A stretch of 64,000 nucleotides of DNA from Psychrobacter piscatorii (GTDB lineage Bacteria > Pseudomonadota > Gammaproteobacteria > Pseudomonadales > Moraxellaceae), in the NCBI RefSeq assembly GCF_001444505.1, contig NZ_LNDJ01000074.1, positions 1 through 64,000 on the forward strand. The letters are read 5' to 3'. Positions 8,672-18,127 of this stretch are shown in pieces (position 1 is the first letter of the stretch; every line of letters starts with the position of its first letter). The notes beneath the pieces were generated by a model. The model was given only the letters and a program-made list of their open reading frames with translations. It searched no databases and was not told the DNA's origin. The translations under genes and the position numbers were made by a program.

Positions 8672-9814
8672 ATGGCGAAGAAAAGAGGGTTGGCTGCCAA
8701 TCGAGGCTTAGATGCCTTATTAGGGTCAATCAAGAAAGAAAAACAAATCACCGCCTCTGCCTTGCAAGATGATATGGCTGCACGCGATGTGGCCGTGCCA
8801 GCTGAAACGCTAGATACCAACATGCCTGTGAAAACTGCACCCGTCGATGCGGCTGCGCCCAAAGCCAGTAAAAAATCGGCGGCAAAATCCACTGATAATG
8901 ACACTACTGTCAGTAATAGTACTCGTTCATCACGTGTGACAAGCAAGACGGCTATCAACAAAACGCGTGGTAATAGCACAGACGTAAACGCTTCAGAGGA
9001 TCAAATCAGCCTCGTGCAGATCGATGTCACGCGTCTACAAGCAGGTAAGTATCAACCGCGCCGTGACATGAGTGAAACGGCACTGGCAGAATTGGCATCT
9101 TCTATTGAGCAGCATGGCGTGATGCAGCCCATCGTTATCCGCCCATTGCTCGCCAATGAAGATAAGAGTGAAGCATTTGTCACTCATGAAATTATCGCTG
9201 GCGAACGTCGCTGGCGCGCGGCAAAAATGGCGGGCAAGTCGGTTATTCCAGCGATTGAGCGTGCGTTATCTGATGAGCTTGCTATTGCACTGGCCTTAAT
9301 TGAAAATATCCAGCGTGAAGATTTATCTGTGATCGAGCAGGCAGCCGCGTTGCAGCGCTTTCATACAGAGTTTGGTATGAGCCATGCGATGATTGCTGAA
9401 GTGGTAGGCAAGGCGCGTACAACGGTATCGAATTTACTACGTCTAAATCAATTGCATGATACGGTAAAAGATCATTTGGCAAATAGCGCACTAGACATGG
9501 GTCACGCTCGAACGCTTTTAGCATTGTCTTCTGAGCAGCAGCCAATCATTGCACAAAAAATCATCGATGGCGGTATGACGGTGCGAGAAGCTGAAAAGCT
9601 GGTCAAATCCATTTTGAACCCTGTACCCAAGGCCAACCGTGTCGAACAAGCACAGTCTCGTGACGAAGAGCGTCTCACGCAAAGATTGACAGATATGTTG
9701 GGTGCTGAGGTAAAACTTAAGCACAAAAAAGACGGGCAGGGTAGTGTTGAGATCTTTTTTCACAGTCAAGACCAGTTAGCTGCTTTGATTAAACACATAG
9801 AAGCACAGGCTTAA
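8672..9814 (+). CDS. parB: chromosome partitioning protein ParB (Spo0J)
   Basis: A 380-residue CTPase/DNA-binding protein that loads at parS and spreads. Residues 1-110 include the ParA-interacting N-terminus (KKRGLAANRGLDALLG) and an unusually long, S/T/K-rich linker. The ParB/Srx domain follows, with KYQPRR, QPIVIRP and GERRWRAAKMAG (the CTP-binding GERR box), then ENIQREDLSVIEQA. An HTH covers GMSHAMIAEVVGKARTTVSNLLRL. The C-terminus is the dimerisation domain. GAGGATAGG precedes the ATG. It is longer than the usual 280-300 residues because of the linker. It forms an operon with parA. Confidence 0.95.
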   Translation: MAKKRGLAANRGLDALLGSIKKEKQITASALQDDMAARDVAVPAETLDTNMPVKTAPVDAAAPKASKKSAAKSTDNDTTVSNSTRSSRVTSKTAINKTRGNSTDVNASEDQISLVQIDVTRLQAGKYQPRRDMSETALAELASSIEQHGVMQPIVIRPLLANEDKSEAFVTHEIIAGERRWRAAKMAGKSVIPAIERALSDELAIALALIENIQREDLSVIEQAAALQRFHTEFGMSHAMIAEVVGKARTTVSNLLRLNQLHDTVKDHLANSALDMGHARTLLALSSEQQPIIAQKIIDGGMTVREAEKLVKSILNPVPKANRVEQAQSRDEERLTQRLTDMLGAEVKLKHKKDGQGSVEIFFHSQDQLAALIKHIEAQA

Positions 9815-9915
9815 GACAATACGCAAGCTAGTAGGACTGATTTATTAGTAACGACTATTTACGTATAAATCCATCTACGTAACAACTGTTTTTAAAAATA
9901 TGGAAGAGAGCAAAT

Positions 9916-10629
9916 ATGTGGGAGTTAGTAAAGGCAGGCGGCTGGCTAATGACACCTATTGTCGTCTGCTCTATATTGGCATTGGTTATCATTATTGAGC
10001 GTAGTCATACATTGCAATTTAGCAAGACTGTGCCTAGCAGACTGCGTGAGCAGCTCATCACTCGCCTACGCGAAAATGGCGATATCGGCCGTACACAATT
10101 GATGAATGTCAAAGAGAAGACAGCGCTTGGTGATATTTTGGCAACGGGGCTGCTCTATCGTCAGTACGGCCTAGAGTCTATGACCATGCATATGCAAAAT
10201 CGTGCTAGCGTACAAGTCCACCAGCTAGAAAAAAATATCAATATGTTGGGTACAATTGGTGCCATTGCGCCATTGCTTGGATTATTAGGTACGGTATTAG
10301 GTATTATTTCTTCATTCTTAGCGATTACTGATGGTGCGATGCAAGATCCAACAATGCTTGCTGCTGGTGTGTCACAAGCGCTAATTACCACGGCTGCTGG
10401 TATGATCGTCGCCATCCCAGCGCTTGTCGCGTATCGATACTTTCAGCGGCGTATCATCGACATCAATGCACAGTTCGAGACTCAAGCAGGGCTGATGATT
10501 CAAGAGCTATACGACTACCAATTGCTCGACAATACTTACGTAGCGGCACCTGCTAATAGTATGACCACTATTGATGAGCGTGTTACTGATCGATTAGATG
10601 TAGATAAAAGCAATATGGCGACAATATAA
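9916..10629 (+). CDS. exbB: MotA/TolQ/ExbB proton channel family protein
   Basis: A 237-residue inner-membrane protein with an N-terminal helix (about 13-29) and two further helices at about 105-135 and 150-175. The conserved block with LGTIGAIAPLLGLLGTVLGI is the family signature. With the ExbD protein next door it should form a proton-driven motor complex. GGAAGAG stands before the ATG. It opens the exbB-exbD-msbA-lpxK-kdsB run, an order also known from Pseudomonas (tolQ-like, exbD-like, lpxK, kdsB). No tonB or tolA lies nearby, so whether it energises TonB or another envelope process cannot be told; the ExbB name is by family only. Confidence 0.88.
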   Translation: MWELVKAGGWLMTPIVVCSILALVIIIERSHTLQFSKTVPSRLREQLITRLRENGDIGRTQLMNVKEKTALGDILATGLLYRQYGLESMTMHMQNRASVQVHQLEKNINMLGTIGAIAPLLGLLGTVLGIISSFLAITDGAMQDPTMLAAGVSQALITTAAGMIVAIPALVAYRYFQRRIIDINAQFETQAGLMIQELYDYQLLDNTYVAAPANSMTTIDERVTDRLDVDKSNMATI

Positions 10630-10701
10630 TTGTCATAGTTTTGATCCTGAGTTTGATGCTCAAAGTACGTTCGTAATAGCAGGTAAGTAGAAGAGATTCA
10701 T

Positions 10702-11133
10702 ATGCGCTTTAGAAAACCGACTGTTGAGCCGCTTGAAATTAATCTGACGCCAATGATTGATTGCTTATTATTTTTAATCGTCTTTTTACTACTGGCTACT
10801 TCTTTTAATCATTTTAGTCGTTTAAATATTATCCTTCCTGAAGCAGAAGGTGTGGCGCAGACAGAGCAAAAAAATAGTATAGAAGTAGCTGTACAAGAAG
10901 ATGGCAGTTATTTGGTGAATGGTATTACGCTTGCTAGTAGTAACGAGGCTGAACTGACCAGCATGTTGCAGCAAGAAGCAGGAAGCAATCGCGATATGCT
11001 ATTTGTCATCGCAGCGGATGCCAACGCTACCCATCAATCTGTCGTACGGGTGATGGATGTTGCTGGTAAACTCGGATTTTTGAACCTAAATATCAGCACC
11101 GTTGTCCCACTTGGTCAAACTTTGCCGCAATAA
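10702..11133 (+). CDS. exbD: ExbD/TolR family biopolymer transport protein
   Basis: A 143-residue protein with a short cytoplasmic start (MRFRKPTVEPLEINLTPMID), one membrane helix at about 20-40 and a periplasmic domain. The Asp of the LTPMIDCLLFLIVFLL segment corresponds to the essential proton-coupling Asp of ExbD/TolR. GAAGAG precedes the ATG. It lies 72 bp after exbB and 76 bp before the msbA start, so it is part of the same operon. The pairing with lipid A genes suggests an envelope role, but this is inference. Confidence 0.88.
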   Translation: MRFRKPTVEPLEINLTPMIDCLLFLIVFLLLATSFNHFSRLNIILPEAEGVAQTEQKNSIEVAVQEDGSYLVNGITLASSNEAELTSMLQQEAGSNRDMLFVIAADANATHQSVVRVMDVAGKLGFLNLNISTVVPLGQTLPQ

Positions 11134-11209
11134 TATTTGCCGCATCATTACTATAAACTGTGTATCAAGCACAGCCCATTCATGTCATGACACCTACATT
11201 GAGGCTTTT

Positions 11210-12997
11210 ATGAGCCAAGCTTATACACCTGACTCTACAAAACCTTCTGCTAAAAAACCTTCAGCAGCCCCGTCTAATCCGCCAAAAAGTAAGACTTTAC
11301 TGCGTCTACTAAGATATCTAAAGCCGTATTGGTGGGCTTTACTACTGACTGTTTTGGGCTTTGCTATCAACGCAGGAACTGAGATTTGGATTGCCAAGCT
11401 GTTGCAATACATTACTGATGCCATTAACCAAAGTGATCGAAGCAAACAGGCGTTATTTCCATTACTCATCATTGCGCTATTTTTCGTACGCGGTTTGGGC
11501 AGTTTTTTGGGTAACTATTACTCGGCTTTGGTCTCACGTAATTTGGTTTATGAGCTGCGGGTCGAGGTTTTTAATAAACTACTGCGATTGCCAAGTTCAT
11601 TCTATTTGGCCAATCCTGCTGGTACGATCTCATCCAAGTTGATATTTGATGTTGAGCAAGTCACGGCAGCCAGTACAGACTCAATGAAGACCTTGCTGCG
11701 TGATGGTTTGACGGTTGTGGCATTGATAGGGTTTTTGCTTTATAGCAACTGGCGCTTGACTCTAATCCTATTTGTCGTATTGCCACCAATACTATGGCTC
11801 ATTCGCATTGCCTCCAAGCGTTATCTTAAGCTCTCTAAAGGTATCCAAAAAACGATGGGTAGTGTCAGTCATATTACCAATGAGGTCATCAGTGGCTATC
11901 AGGTGGTAAAGAATTATGGCGGACAAGCATATGAAGCCGAGCGCTTTGATAAGACTTCAAAAAAGAACTTACGCCAAGGCATGAAGGTGGTCGTCACCAA
12001 TAGTATCAATACTCCAGCAGTACAGCTGCTGATGGCGATAGCAATGTCGGTGGTGGTATGGCTTGCATTGAGACCGTCAGTTATTAGCGGTATTTCAGCA
12101 GGTGAGTTTATCTCTTATATTGCGGCAGCTGGTCTGCTCAGTAAGCCCGTCCGTTCATTGACTGATATCAATCAAAAATTGCAAAAAGGCATTGCTGCTG
12201 GTGAGTCGATTTTTGCATTACTTGATGAGCCAGAAGAGGAAGATACAGGCACTATCAGCAAGGCGTTATCTGGTCAGATGTCTTTGGATAATATCAGTTT
12301 GGTATATCCAGATTCGACAGTTGCTCTACGTGATTTTACGTTAAATATAAAAGCAGGCGAGACGGTTGCATTGGTAGGACGAAGCGGAGCAGGCAAGTCC
12401 TCCTTAGTGAATCTTTTAACGCGTACTCTGGAGACATCTTCTGGGCAAATTACTTTAGACAATATACCAATTGAAGACATCAAATTAGAAAGTCTGCGTG
12501 CGCAAATTGCCATGGTGAATCAGCAAGTCGTACTATTTAATACGACAGTATTTAATAACATTGCTTATGGGGGATTGGCTAATAAGAGCCAAGCTGAAGT
12601 CGAGGAGGCTGCAAAAGCGGCTTTCGCGCATGACTTTATCATGAAAATGCCAAACGGCTATCAAAGCGAGATTGGGGCCGAAGGGCTTCAGCTGTCTGGC
12701 GGACAGCGTCAACGACTATCTATTGCTCGCGCGTTGTTAAAAGATGCTCCGATTCTGATTTTGGATGAAGCCACCAGTGCGCTTGATAATGAGTCAGAGT
12801 ATTATATTCAGCAAGCGCTCGATAACGTCATGAAAAACCGTACGACGCTAGTGATTGCGCACCGCTTAACGACTATTGAATCTGCGGATCGTATTGCTGT
12901 GATGGATGGTGGTCAGATAGTTGAGCTTGGTACCCATAATGAGCTGATGCAGCTGCAAGGTCATTATGCGCAAATGTATGCTCGAGACTTTGAGTAG
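11210..12997 (+). CDS. msbA: lipid A export ATP-binding/permease MsbA
   Basis: A 595-residue ABC exporter half-transporter that flips lipid A-core across the inner membrane. The transmembrane domain with six helices covers about 35-340. The nucleotide-binding domain shows Walker A GRSGAGKSS, signature LSGGQRQRL, Walker B ILILDEATSALD and the H-loop IAHRLTT. The ATG at 11210 has GAGG nine bases upstream; the frame is open upstream to 11102, inside exbD, but that extension is unlike the family. lpxK follows after 66 bp, and msbA-lpxK is a widely conserved pair in Gram-negatives, which supports the lipid A role over a drug exporter. Confidence 0.93.
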   Translation: MSQAYTPDSTKPSAKKPSAAPSNPPKSKTLLRLLRYLKPYWWALLLTVLGFAINAGTEIWIAKLLQYITDAINQSDRSKQALFPLLIIALFFVRGLGSFLGNYYSALVSRNLVYELRVEVFNKLLRLPSSFYLANPAGTISSKLIFDVEQVTAASTDSMKTLLRDGLTVVALIGFLLYSNWRLTLILFVVLPPILWLIRIASKRYLKLSKGIQKTMGSVSHITNEVISGYQVVKNYGGQAYEAERFDKTSKKNLRQGMKVVVTNSINTPAVQLLMAIAMSVVVWLALRPSVISGISAGEFISYIAAAGLLSKPVRSLTDINQKLQKGIAAGESIFALLDEPEEEDTGTISKALSGQMSLDNISLVYPDSTVALRDFTLNIKAGETVALVGRSGAGKSSLVNLLTRTLETSSGQITLDNIPIEDIKLESLRAQIAMVNQQVVLFNTTVFNNIAYGGLANKSQAEVEEAAKAAFAHDFIMKMPNGYQSEIGAEGLQLSGGQRQRLSIARALLKDAPILILDEATSALDNESEYYIQQALDNVMKNRTTLVIAHRLTTIESADRIAVMDGGQIVELGTHNELMQLQGHYAQMYARDFE

Positions 12998-13063
12998 AAT
13001 AGATTTATTTGATAAAGCGTCAACGCCTAAGCAGCGAATCGATAGGATACATGGCAATTATTC

Positions 13064-14182
13064 ATGAGTATTGAAACGATAATTACTAATGCATGGCAAC
13101 GTAAGGCCGCTTGGTTATGGCTGTTGCTACCTATTAGCTGGCTTTATGGATTGATCACCTTGCTTCGTCGTCACGCTTATAAGGTTGGGCTGCTATCAAG
13201 TTATCGCGCACCTATACCCGTCATGGTCATTGGTAATATCAGTGTGGGTGGTAGCGGCAAAACACCGTTAATTATCGCCTTGGTCAATCACTTGCAAAAA
13301 CGAGGCATAAAAGTCGGGGTTATCAGTCGAGGTTATGGTGGTGATACGAGCCAAATGCCAGCATTGGTCAATGCCACCAGTTTGCCTAACGTAGTAGGCG
13401 ACGAGCCATGTTTGATTGTTCATATGACAAGCGTTGCCATGGCGGTATGCCCCAATCGTCAGCAAGCGATTACTGCCTTGTTGGATGCTGAACCTGATCT
13501 GCAATTAATTATCGCTGACGACGGTTTGCAACATTATGCGCTCAAGCGGGATATAGAGTGGATTGTGGTAGATGCCGTGCGAGGGTTTGGTAATGAGCAA
13601 TTATTGCCAACCGGATTTTTGCGTGAGCCAATGTCACGACTAGAAGGTGCTCATGTGATTTATCATGAAAAACCAAATACAGACTCGGCTAAAAGTAGTG
13701 AGGCACAGAATTCTGAGCGTTTGACCATGCGTTTGCAAGCTGATGAATTGCAACATCTATGGAGTCCTCAATCACCTATTAAGCAAATAGATAATGTCGT
13801 TTCTGCCAGCAATAGTAGAGTACACGCAGTCAGTGGTATCGGCTATCCACAGCGTTTTTTTGATACGTTGGAGTCTCTTGGTTTTGACGTGATAGGGCAT
13901 CCTTATCCTGATCACTATGACTTTAGCTTGGCTGAGCTTTTACAATACAGCGATTATCCTATCGTCGTTACCAGTAAAGATGCGGTAAAAATAAAAGCAT
14001 TGTTGTCAGACTATACGGCGGAACAAGCATCAAGTGATGAGTATGCACAGCTCGTTAGCAGGTTGTGGGTTTTGCCTGTGACGGCCGTATTATCCGATAA
14101 CTGTTATGATCATCTAAACCAGCAATTAAAAGCTTTGGGTATTGAGGCTGACTCTGATGTTGGTACAAAAACGCCATCATAG
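13064..14182 (+). CDS. lpxK: tetraacyldisaccharide 4'-kinase LpxK
   Basis: A 372-residue, inner-membrane-associated P-loop kinase that adds the 4'-phosphate in lipid A synthesis. It has an N-terminal hydrophobic helix (WLWLLLPISWLYGLITLL), the Walker A loop GNISVGGSGKTPL, the VISRGYGG motif and the DDGLQHYAL motif that carries catalytic acidic residues. Usual length is about 325-350; an insertion near residues 205-250 (AKSSEAQNSERL onward) explains the excess. It sits between msbA and kdsB in one operon. The small Trm112-like gene often found between lpxK and kdsB in other gammaproteobacteria is absent. Confidence 0.95.
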   Translation: MSIETIITNAWQRKAAWLWLLLPISWLYGLITLLRRHAYKVGLLSSYRAPIPVMVIGNISVGGSGKTPLIIALVNHLQKRGIKVGVISRGYGGDTSQMPALVNATSLPNVVGDEPCLIVHMTSVAMAVCPNRQQAITALLDAEPDLQLIIADDGLQHYALKRDIEWIVVDAVRGFGNEQLLPTGFLREPMSRLEGAHVIYHEKPNTDSAKSSEAQNSERLTMRLQADELQHLWSPQSPIKQIDNVVSASNSRVHAVSGIGYPQRFFDTLESLGFDVIGHPYPDHYDFSLAELLQYSDYPIVVTSKDAVKIKALLSDYTAEQASSDEYAQLVSRLWVLPVTAVLSDNCYDHLNQQLKALGIEADSDVGTKTPS

Positions 14183-14227
14183 ATAATAGTCAATACGTCA
14201 AACTGACACAATTTTTAGGAATAAACC

Positions 14228-15040
14228 ATGTCGCTTGTCACCATACCTGCCAAAACCCATATTGTGATTCCTGCACGCTTTAAGAGCACACGGTTACCCG
14301 GTAAGCCATTATTGAGCATTCATGGCAAACCGATGATACTTTGGGTGGCTGAAAAGGCAAAAACAGCAACCTTCGCTGACGATATGTGTATTGCGACTGA
14401 TGATGAGCAAATTGCAAAGGTCTGTATCGATGCCGGTTTTGATGTCGTGATGACAAGTAGCGAGCATGCTTCAGGCACTGACCGCTTGGCGGAAGTGGCT
14501 GCCATCAAAGGCTGGACTGATCATGATATTGTGGTCAATATGCAAGGTGATGAGCCTCTCGTACCGCCCTTACTGCTTGAACAGGTGCAGGCGCTTTTGG
14601 TGGCGGATGAGGCCAGCGTCATGGCGACACTCTGTGAGCCTATCGATGATTATGATACGTTCCAGCGACCTTCTGTGGTAAAAGTGGTCAGTCAATATAC
14701 GAACAATCTACAGCGCGCGCTTTATTTTAGTCGAGCACCAATCCCTTGTGATCGTGATGTCGTATTGGCGGATGACACTCAAAGACAGCCACCAAAAAAT
14801 GCGTATCGTCATTTGGGTTTATACGCCTATCGCGTTAGTCTATTACAGCAGTTTGTGCATTGGCCACAGACGCCACTTGAGCTACTCGAGAGTCTGGAGC
14901 AGCTACGGGTATTAGAAAACGGTAAGCTTATCGCCATTGCAGAAGCTGCTTGTCAGCTGCCGGCTGGTGTCGATACCCAAGAAGATCTAGACCGTTTAAA
15001 TGCCATGAGCTTAGCTGATTTTAAAAACCCTGCTAAATAA
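14228..15040 (+). CDS. kdsB: 3-deoxy-manno-octulosonate cytidylyltransferase KdsB
   Basis: A 270-residue enzyme that makes CMP-KDO from CTP and KDO for the inner core of LPS. Seen: the nucleotide-binding [16 protein letters not shown] motif near the start, [11 protein letters not shown], the [12 protein letters not shown] segment and the [10 protein letters not shown] motif. Length fits the family (about 250-270). AGGA stands eight bases before the ATG. It is the last lipid A/LPS gene of the operon, 45 bp after lpxK; holB starts 86 bp later on the same strand. Confidence 0.96.
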   Translation: MSLVTIPAKTHIVIPARFKSTRLPGKPLLSIHGKPMILWVAEKAKTATFADDMCIATDDEQIAKVCIDAGFDVVMTSSEHASGTDRLAEVAAIKGWTDHDIVVNMQGDEPLVPPLLLEQVQALLVADEASVMATLCEPIDDYDTFQRPSVVKVVSQYTNNLQRALYFSRAPIPCDRDVVLADDTQRQPPKNAYRHLGLYAYRVSLLQQFVHWPQTPLELLESLEQLRVLENGKLIAIAEAACQLPAGVDTQEDLDRLNAMSLADFKNPAK

Positions 15041-15126
15041 TGGTTTGAGCAAGCGCTCGCACATTATCCAGAGTATCGTTAGCGTGCCGCATCCTAAATA
15101 TCTAAAAACGTGATAGAGCCATTGTT

Positions 15127-16257
15127 ATGAATGATATGACAGCAAACGTAGGCGCGCAAGAGCGTTCAGACAGTATCTATTTTGCGCCCTTGCTGCCGTG
15201 GCAGCAGATGTTGTGGTCACAATTGACGCAGCGAGTATTGACTCAGCAGTCCTTGCCGCATGCATTGCTCGCTGCTGGTATGCAGGGGATGGGTAAACGC
15301 GCCTTTGTATGGCGGTTGGTGGCTTGGCTGTTATGCCGCGAGCATGATACGAATCCACTAGGCGCGTGCGGCGCGTGTGAAAGTTGTCAGTGGCTTAAGT
15401 CAGGGACTCACCCAAGCTTACAAGTGCTGCCAATCGTGAGTATGCCAATCAATGCAGATAGCGACACCCTTCAAGAGAAACCAAGCAGCGCAAAAGATAA
15501 AAAAAGTGCCAAGACCACAAGCAACAGCGCGCTTAAAATCAAAGTGGATGACATTCGTGCCTTGCAACCTTTTATCTATCAAGGCGGGCAGGGAATGCGT
15601 ATTTGTGTGTTGGATCACGCAGAGCAAATGACCGTCGCCGCTGCCAATGCGTTACTCAAAACATTAGAAGAGCCGCAAGCGCAAGTTCATCTATTTTTAA
15701 TCAGTGATACGCCTGCTCAGCTACTTCCAACCATTAAGAGCCGTGTACAACAGCTGGCATTACAGACTATTGAGCCCGCTGTTGCTATCGATTATGTGAC
15801 CCATGCGCTCGGTCACACCATCAATCGTGAAGCCGTTGGCAAAATGGCGATTGAGCAGCTTATACAGCTAGCGAACGGCGCACCACTCGCTGCGATAGCA
15901 CTTGCACAGGCACCGTGGTATGGCAAGCGTTCCCTATGGCTGACCACATGGCAAGCGCTACGTAGTGGTAAACGTAGCAGCGTAGCGGCAAGTGATTATT
16001 GGCAAAAACAGCTGAGTATTAAAGAGTTTATTCAACTGTCTGAACGGATGCTCCTAGACATAAAGCGCATCTGCCTAGGACTGAGTGAATTACAAACAGA
16101 TATCAACCTATCAGAAGCATTAGCCTCTTATCAACCCACCGATAGCGGATTAGAGACATTCGCCACCAGCTTGCAGCAGACCAAAGTTGCTTTGCAACAA
16201 AATGTGCAAGAAAAATTTGCTTATGATAAGCTAATGCAAGAATTGGCCTGCTTGTAG
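15127..16257 (+). CDS. holB: DNA polymerase III delta' subunit HolB
   Basis: A 376-residue clamp-loader subunit. The N-terminal AAA+ domain has HALLAAGMQGMGKRAFVWRL, a zinc module (Cys residues in GACGACESCQW), and the sensor region LDHAEQMTVAAANALLKTLEEP, which is highly diagnostic for gamma/delta'. A K/S-rich insert is at about 112-137 (QEKPSSAKDKKSAKTTSN), longer than in E. coli. The C-terminal helical domain is weakly conserved. pilZ follows after 117 bp; the holB-pilZ pair is conserved in Pseudomonas and relatives. Confidence 0.93.
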   Translation: MNDMTANVGAQERSDSIYFAPLLPWQQMLWSQLTQRVLTQQSLPHALLAAGMQGMGKRAFVWRLVAWLLCREHDTNPLGACGACESCQWLKSGTHPSLQVLPIVSMPINADSDTLQEKPSSAKDKKSAKTTSNSALKIKVDDIRALQPFIYQGGQGMRICVLDHAEQMTVAAANALLKTLEEPQAQVHLFLISDTPAQLLPTIKSRVQQLALQTIEPAVAIDYVTHALGHTINREAVGKMAIEQLIQLANGAPLAAIALAQAPWYGKRSLWLTTWQALRSGKRSSVAASDYWQKQLSIKEFIQLSERMLLDIKRICLGLSELQTDINLSEALASYQPTDSGLETFATSLQQTKVALQQNVQEKFAYDKLMQELACL

Positions 16258-16374
16258 GAGTGGTGACATAGCCTTTGTGAGCTATTGGAACTTATTGATA
16301 TAAATCGCTTTTGTTTATATTCTCACAATCATTTATAAAAATATATTTGACCCAATTGATAAAGGAAGCTGATT

Positions 16375-16722
16375 ATGGCAATGCCAGGACGCGGCGGGAT
16401 TTTAACCTGCCATATTGAGACTATCGAAACGTTGTATGCCAGCTATCTGTCTTTTGTGAACAATGGCGCTTTGTTTGTGCCCTCTGATCAGCCGCAGCAA
16501 TTGGGTAATGAAGTTTTTATTGCTGTTACACTGCCTAACTCTAGTGAGCGTTTGCCCATGAATGGTAAGGTTGTTTGGATCAACTCCAAAACGCAGAGCG
16601 GTCGACCAGCAGGCTTTGCTGTGCAAATTGGTAGTGATATCGCAGGACAACGAATCAAGAACGAAGTTGAGCGTTTATTGGCTGGTAAAATAGATAGCCT
16701 GCAATCCACTTATACCATGTAG
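16375..16722 (+). CDS. pilZ: type IV pilus assembly protein PilZ
   Basis: A 115-residue cytoplasmic PilZ-domain protein needed for type IV pilus biogenesis. The fold is visible in LYASYLSFVNNGALFVPSD and in the GKVVWIN and RPAGFAVQIG strands. The N-terminal RxxxR motif that binds cyclic-di-GMP is not present, which matches canonical P. aeruginosa PilZ, a protein that does not bind c-di-GMP itself. AAAGGAAG precedes the ATG. A strong terminator follows, so it closes the long plus-strand run. Confidence 0.92.
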   Translation: MAMPGRGGILTCHIETIETLYASYLSFVNNGALFVPSDQPQQLGNEVFIAVTLPNSSERLPMNGKVVWINSKTQSGRPAGFAVQIGSDIAGQRIKNEVERLLAGKIDSLQSTYTM

Positions 16723-16792
16723 CCCATACCACTTAACCCAAAAACCTAGGCGTCTTTATCGATGGTCATCATGGCTATATTGTATGATTAAT

Positions 16793-16825
16793 AAAAAAGC
16801 CTTATAACTGTATAAGGCTTTTTTT
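16793..16825. terminator. bidirectional intrinsic terminator after pilZ
   Basis: AAAAAAGCCTTATA pairs with TATAAGGCTTTTTT around a four-base loop, followed by a T-run on either strand. It separates convergent pilZ and ppk2. Confidence 0.92.
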
Positions 16826-16845
16826 AGGATATATATCCGTGAGAG

Positions 16846-17943
16846 CTAGTAGCGCGGCGGTACGTACATATCATCAGGAATAGGCTCGCGGTAGTATTCG
16901 TCATCACGTTTGCGACTGGGCAATTCAACTTCCTCACGAGGTATCTCTTTATAAGGAATCTGGTCGAGCAGATGTGCAATACAGTTGAGCCTAGCGCGCT
17001 TCTTATTGTTGCCTTCAACCACCCACCATGGGGCCTCAGGGATATGAGTGCGCTCAAACATGGTCTCTTTTGCTTTGGTATAATCCTCCCAGCGCCTACG
17101 GGATTGTAAGTCCATCGGCGAGAGTTTCCACTGTTTTAGCGGATCGTATATTCGGCTCATAAAGCGTGCATGCTGCTCATCGTCAGTAATAGAAAACCAG
17201 TATTTCACCAAGCGAATGCCTGATCGCACAAGCATGCGTTCAAACTCTGGCACTGACTGGAAAAACTCCTCATATTGCGCATCAGTACAAAAGCCCATGA
17301 CGCGCTCGACACCGCCGCGATTGTACCAACTACGATCAAACAAAACGATCTCACCTGCGGCTGGTAGATGCGCGACATAGCGCTGAAAATACCACTGGGT
17401 TTGCTCGCGTTCAGTAGGAGCAGGTAAGGCGGCAACACGGCACACGCGTGGATTTAGCCTTTGGGTAATACGTTTGATAGCGCCCCCTTTACCCGCAGAA
17501 TCTCGCCCTTCAAAGATAACGACGATACGCTCACCATTTGCGACCACCCAGTCTTGCAGCTTGATAAGTTCTCGCTGCAATCGTACCAACTCATGGAAAT
17601 AAGTACGCCGATCCAGTTTTTCTTGCTCACTCATCTCACGACCATTGAAGCGAAAGTCACGTGCATAGTCATCTATTTCGTTTTCTAGCTCTTCATCGTA
17701 GGTATCGATAAGGTCTTGATGCATTTTTCGACGCAGTTCATCATCAAGAATGTCTTTTTCGATACGTTCAGAAAGGATGGCTTGCTCCTGATTGTACCGA
17801 TCCAAATCCTCTTTAGTGGTTAGAGACTGAAAATCACTGGTTGTAACGGGTTTTGTCATTACCAATTTTTCAGAGCCAAAAATGATTTGCCTCATTTTTC
17901 TTAATAGAAACTTTTTTTTAAGTAGAAATTCTGTCTTACCCAT
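16846..17943 (-). CDS. ppk2: polyphosphate kinase 2 (PPK2 family)
   Basis: A 365-residue P-loop kinase that transfers phosphate between polyphosphate and nucleoside di- or monophosphates. Walker A is in FEGRDSAGKGGAIKRI, Walker B in LFDRSWYNRGGVERVMGFC, and the lid region follows (SITDDEQHARFMSR). The C-terminus has the conserved WKLSPMDL and WEDYTKAKE segments. The ATG at 17943 has AAAGG eight bases upstream; an upstream in-frame start at 18024 and an internal ATG at 17859 are less supported. The first about 80 residues are basic then acidic and poorly conserved. No ppk1 or ppx is adjacent. Whether it favours GDP, ADP or AMP cannot be read from the sequence. Confidence 0.92.
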   Translation of the reverse strand: MGKTEFLLKKKFLLRKMRQIIFGSEKLVMTKPVTTSDFQSLTTKEDLDRYNQEQAILSERIEKDILDDELRRKMHQDLIDTYDEELENEIDDYARDFRFNGREMSEQEKLDRRTYFHELVRLQRELIKLQDWVVANGERIVVIFEGRDSAGKGGAIKRITQRLNPRVCRVAALPAPTEREQTQWYFQRYVAHLPAAGEIVLFDRSWYNRGGVERVMGFCTDAQYEEFFQSVPEFERMLVRSGIRLVKYWFSITDDEQHARFMSRIYDPLKQWKLSPMDLQSRRRWEDYTKAKETMFERTHIPEAPWWVVEGNNKKRARLNCIAHLLDQIPYKEIPREEVELPSRKRDDEYYREPIPDDMYVPPRY

Positions 17944-18025
17944 AAATATTACCTTTGTTTGGCGTGTCAGCTTTTTTAAGAGGTTACTATCTAGGTCGGT
18001 TCTATCATAGCAAAGTACAGACAAT

Positions 18026-18062
18026 AAAAAATGCCCTTTAAATAGTTAAAGGGCATTTTTTA
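18026..18062. terminator. bidirectional-looking intrinsic terminator downstream of the thiolase
   Basis: AAAAAATGCCCTTTAA pairs with TTAAAGGGCATTTTTT around a four-base ATAG loop. It lies after the thiolase stop and before the ppk2 start, on the same strand, and should isolate the two. Confidence 0.92.
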
Positions 18063-18127
18063 TGGATAGATATATGCTGATTAAAATAATTAGTCAGCAT
18101 GTATTTTTGATTCACAATTTATGAAGC

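Noticed and set aside
7529-9915. parS sites near parA-parB
   Set aside because: I looked for TGTTTCACGTGAAACA-like palindromes here and elsewhere in the window and saw none; single CACGTG hexamers lacked the flanking arms.
11102-11209. Extended start for msbA inside exbD
   Set aside because: The upstream 36 residues are not MsbA-like, and the ATG at 11210 has a GAGG ribosome site.
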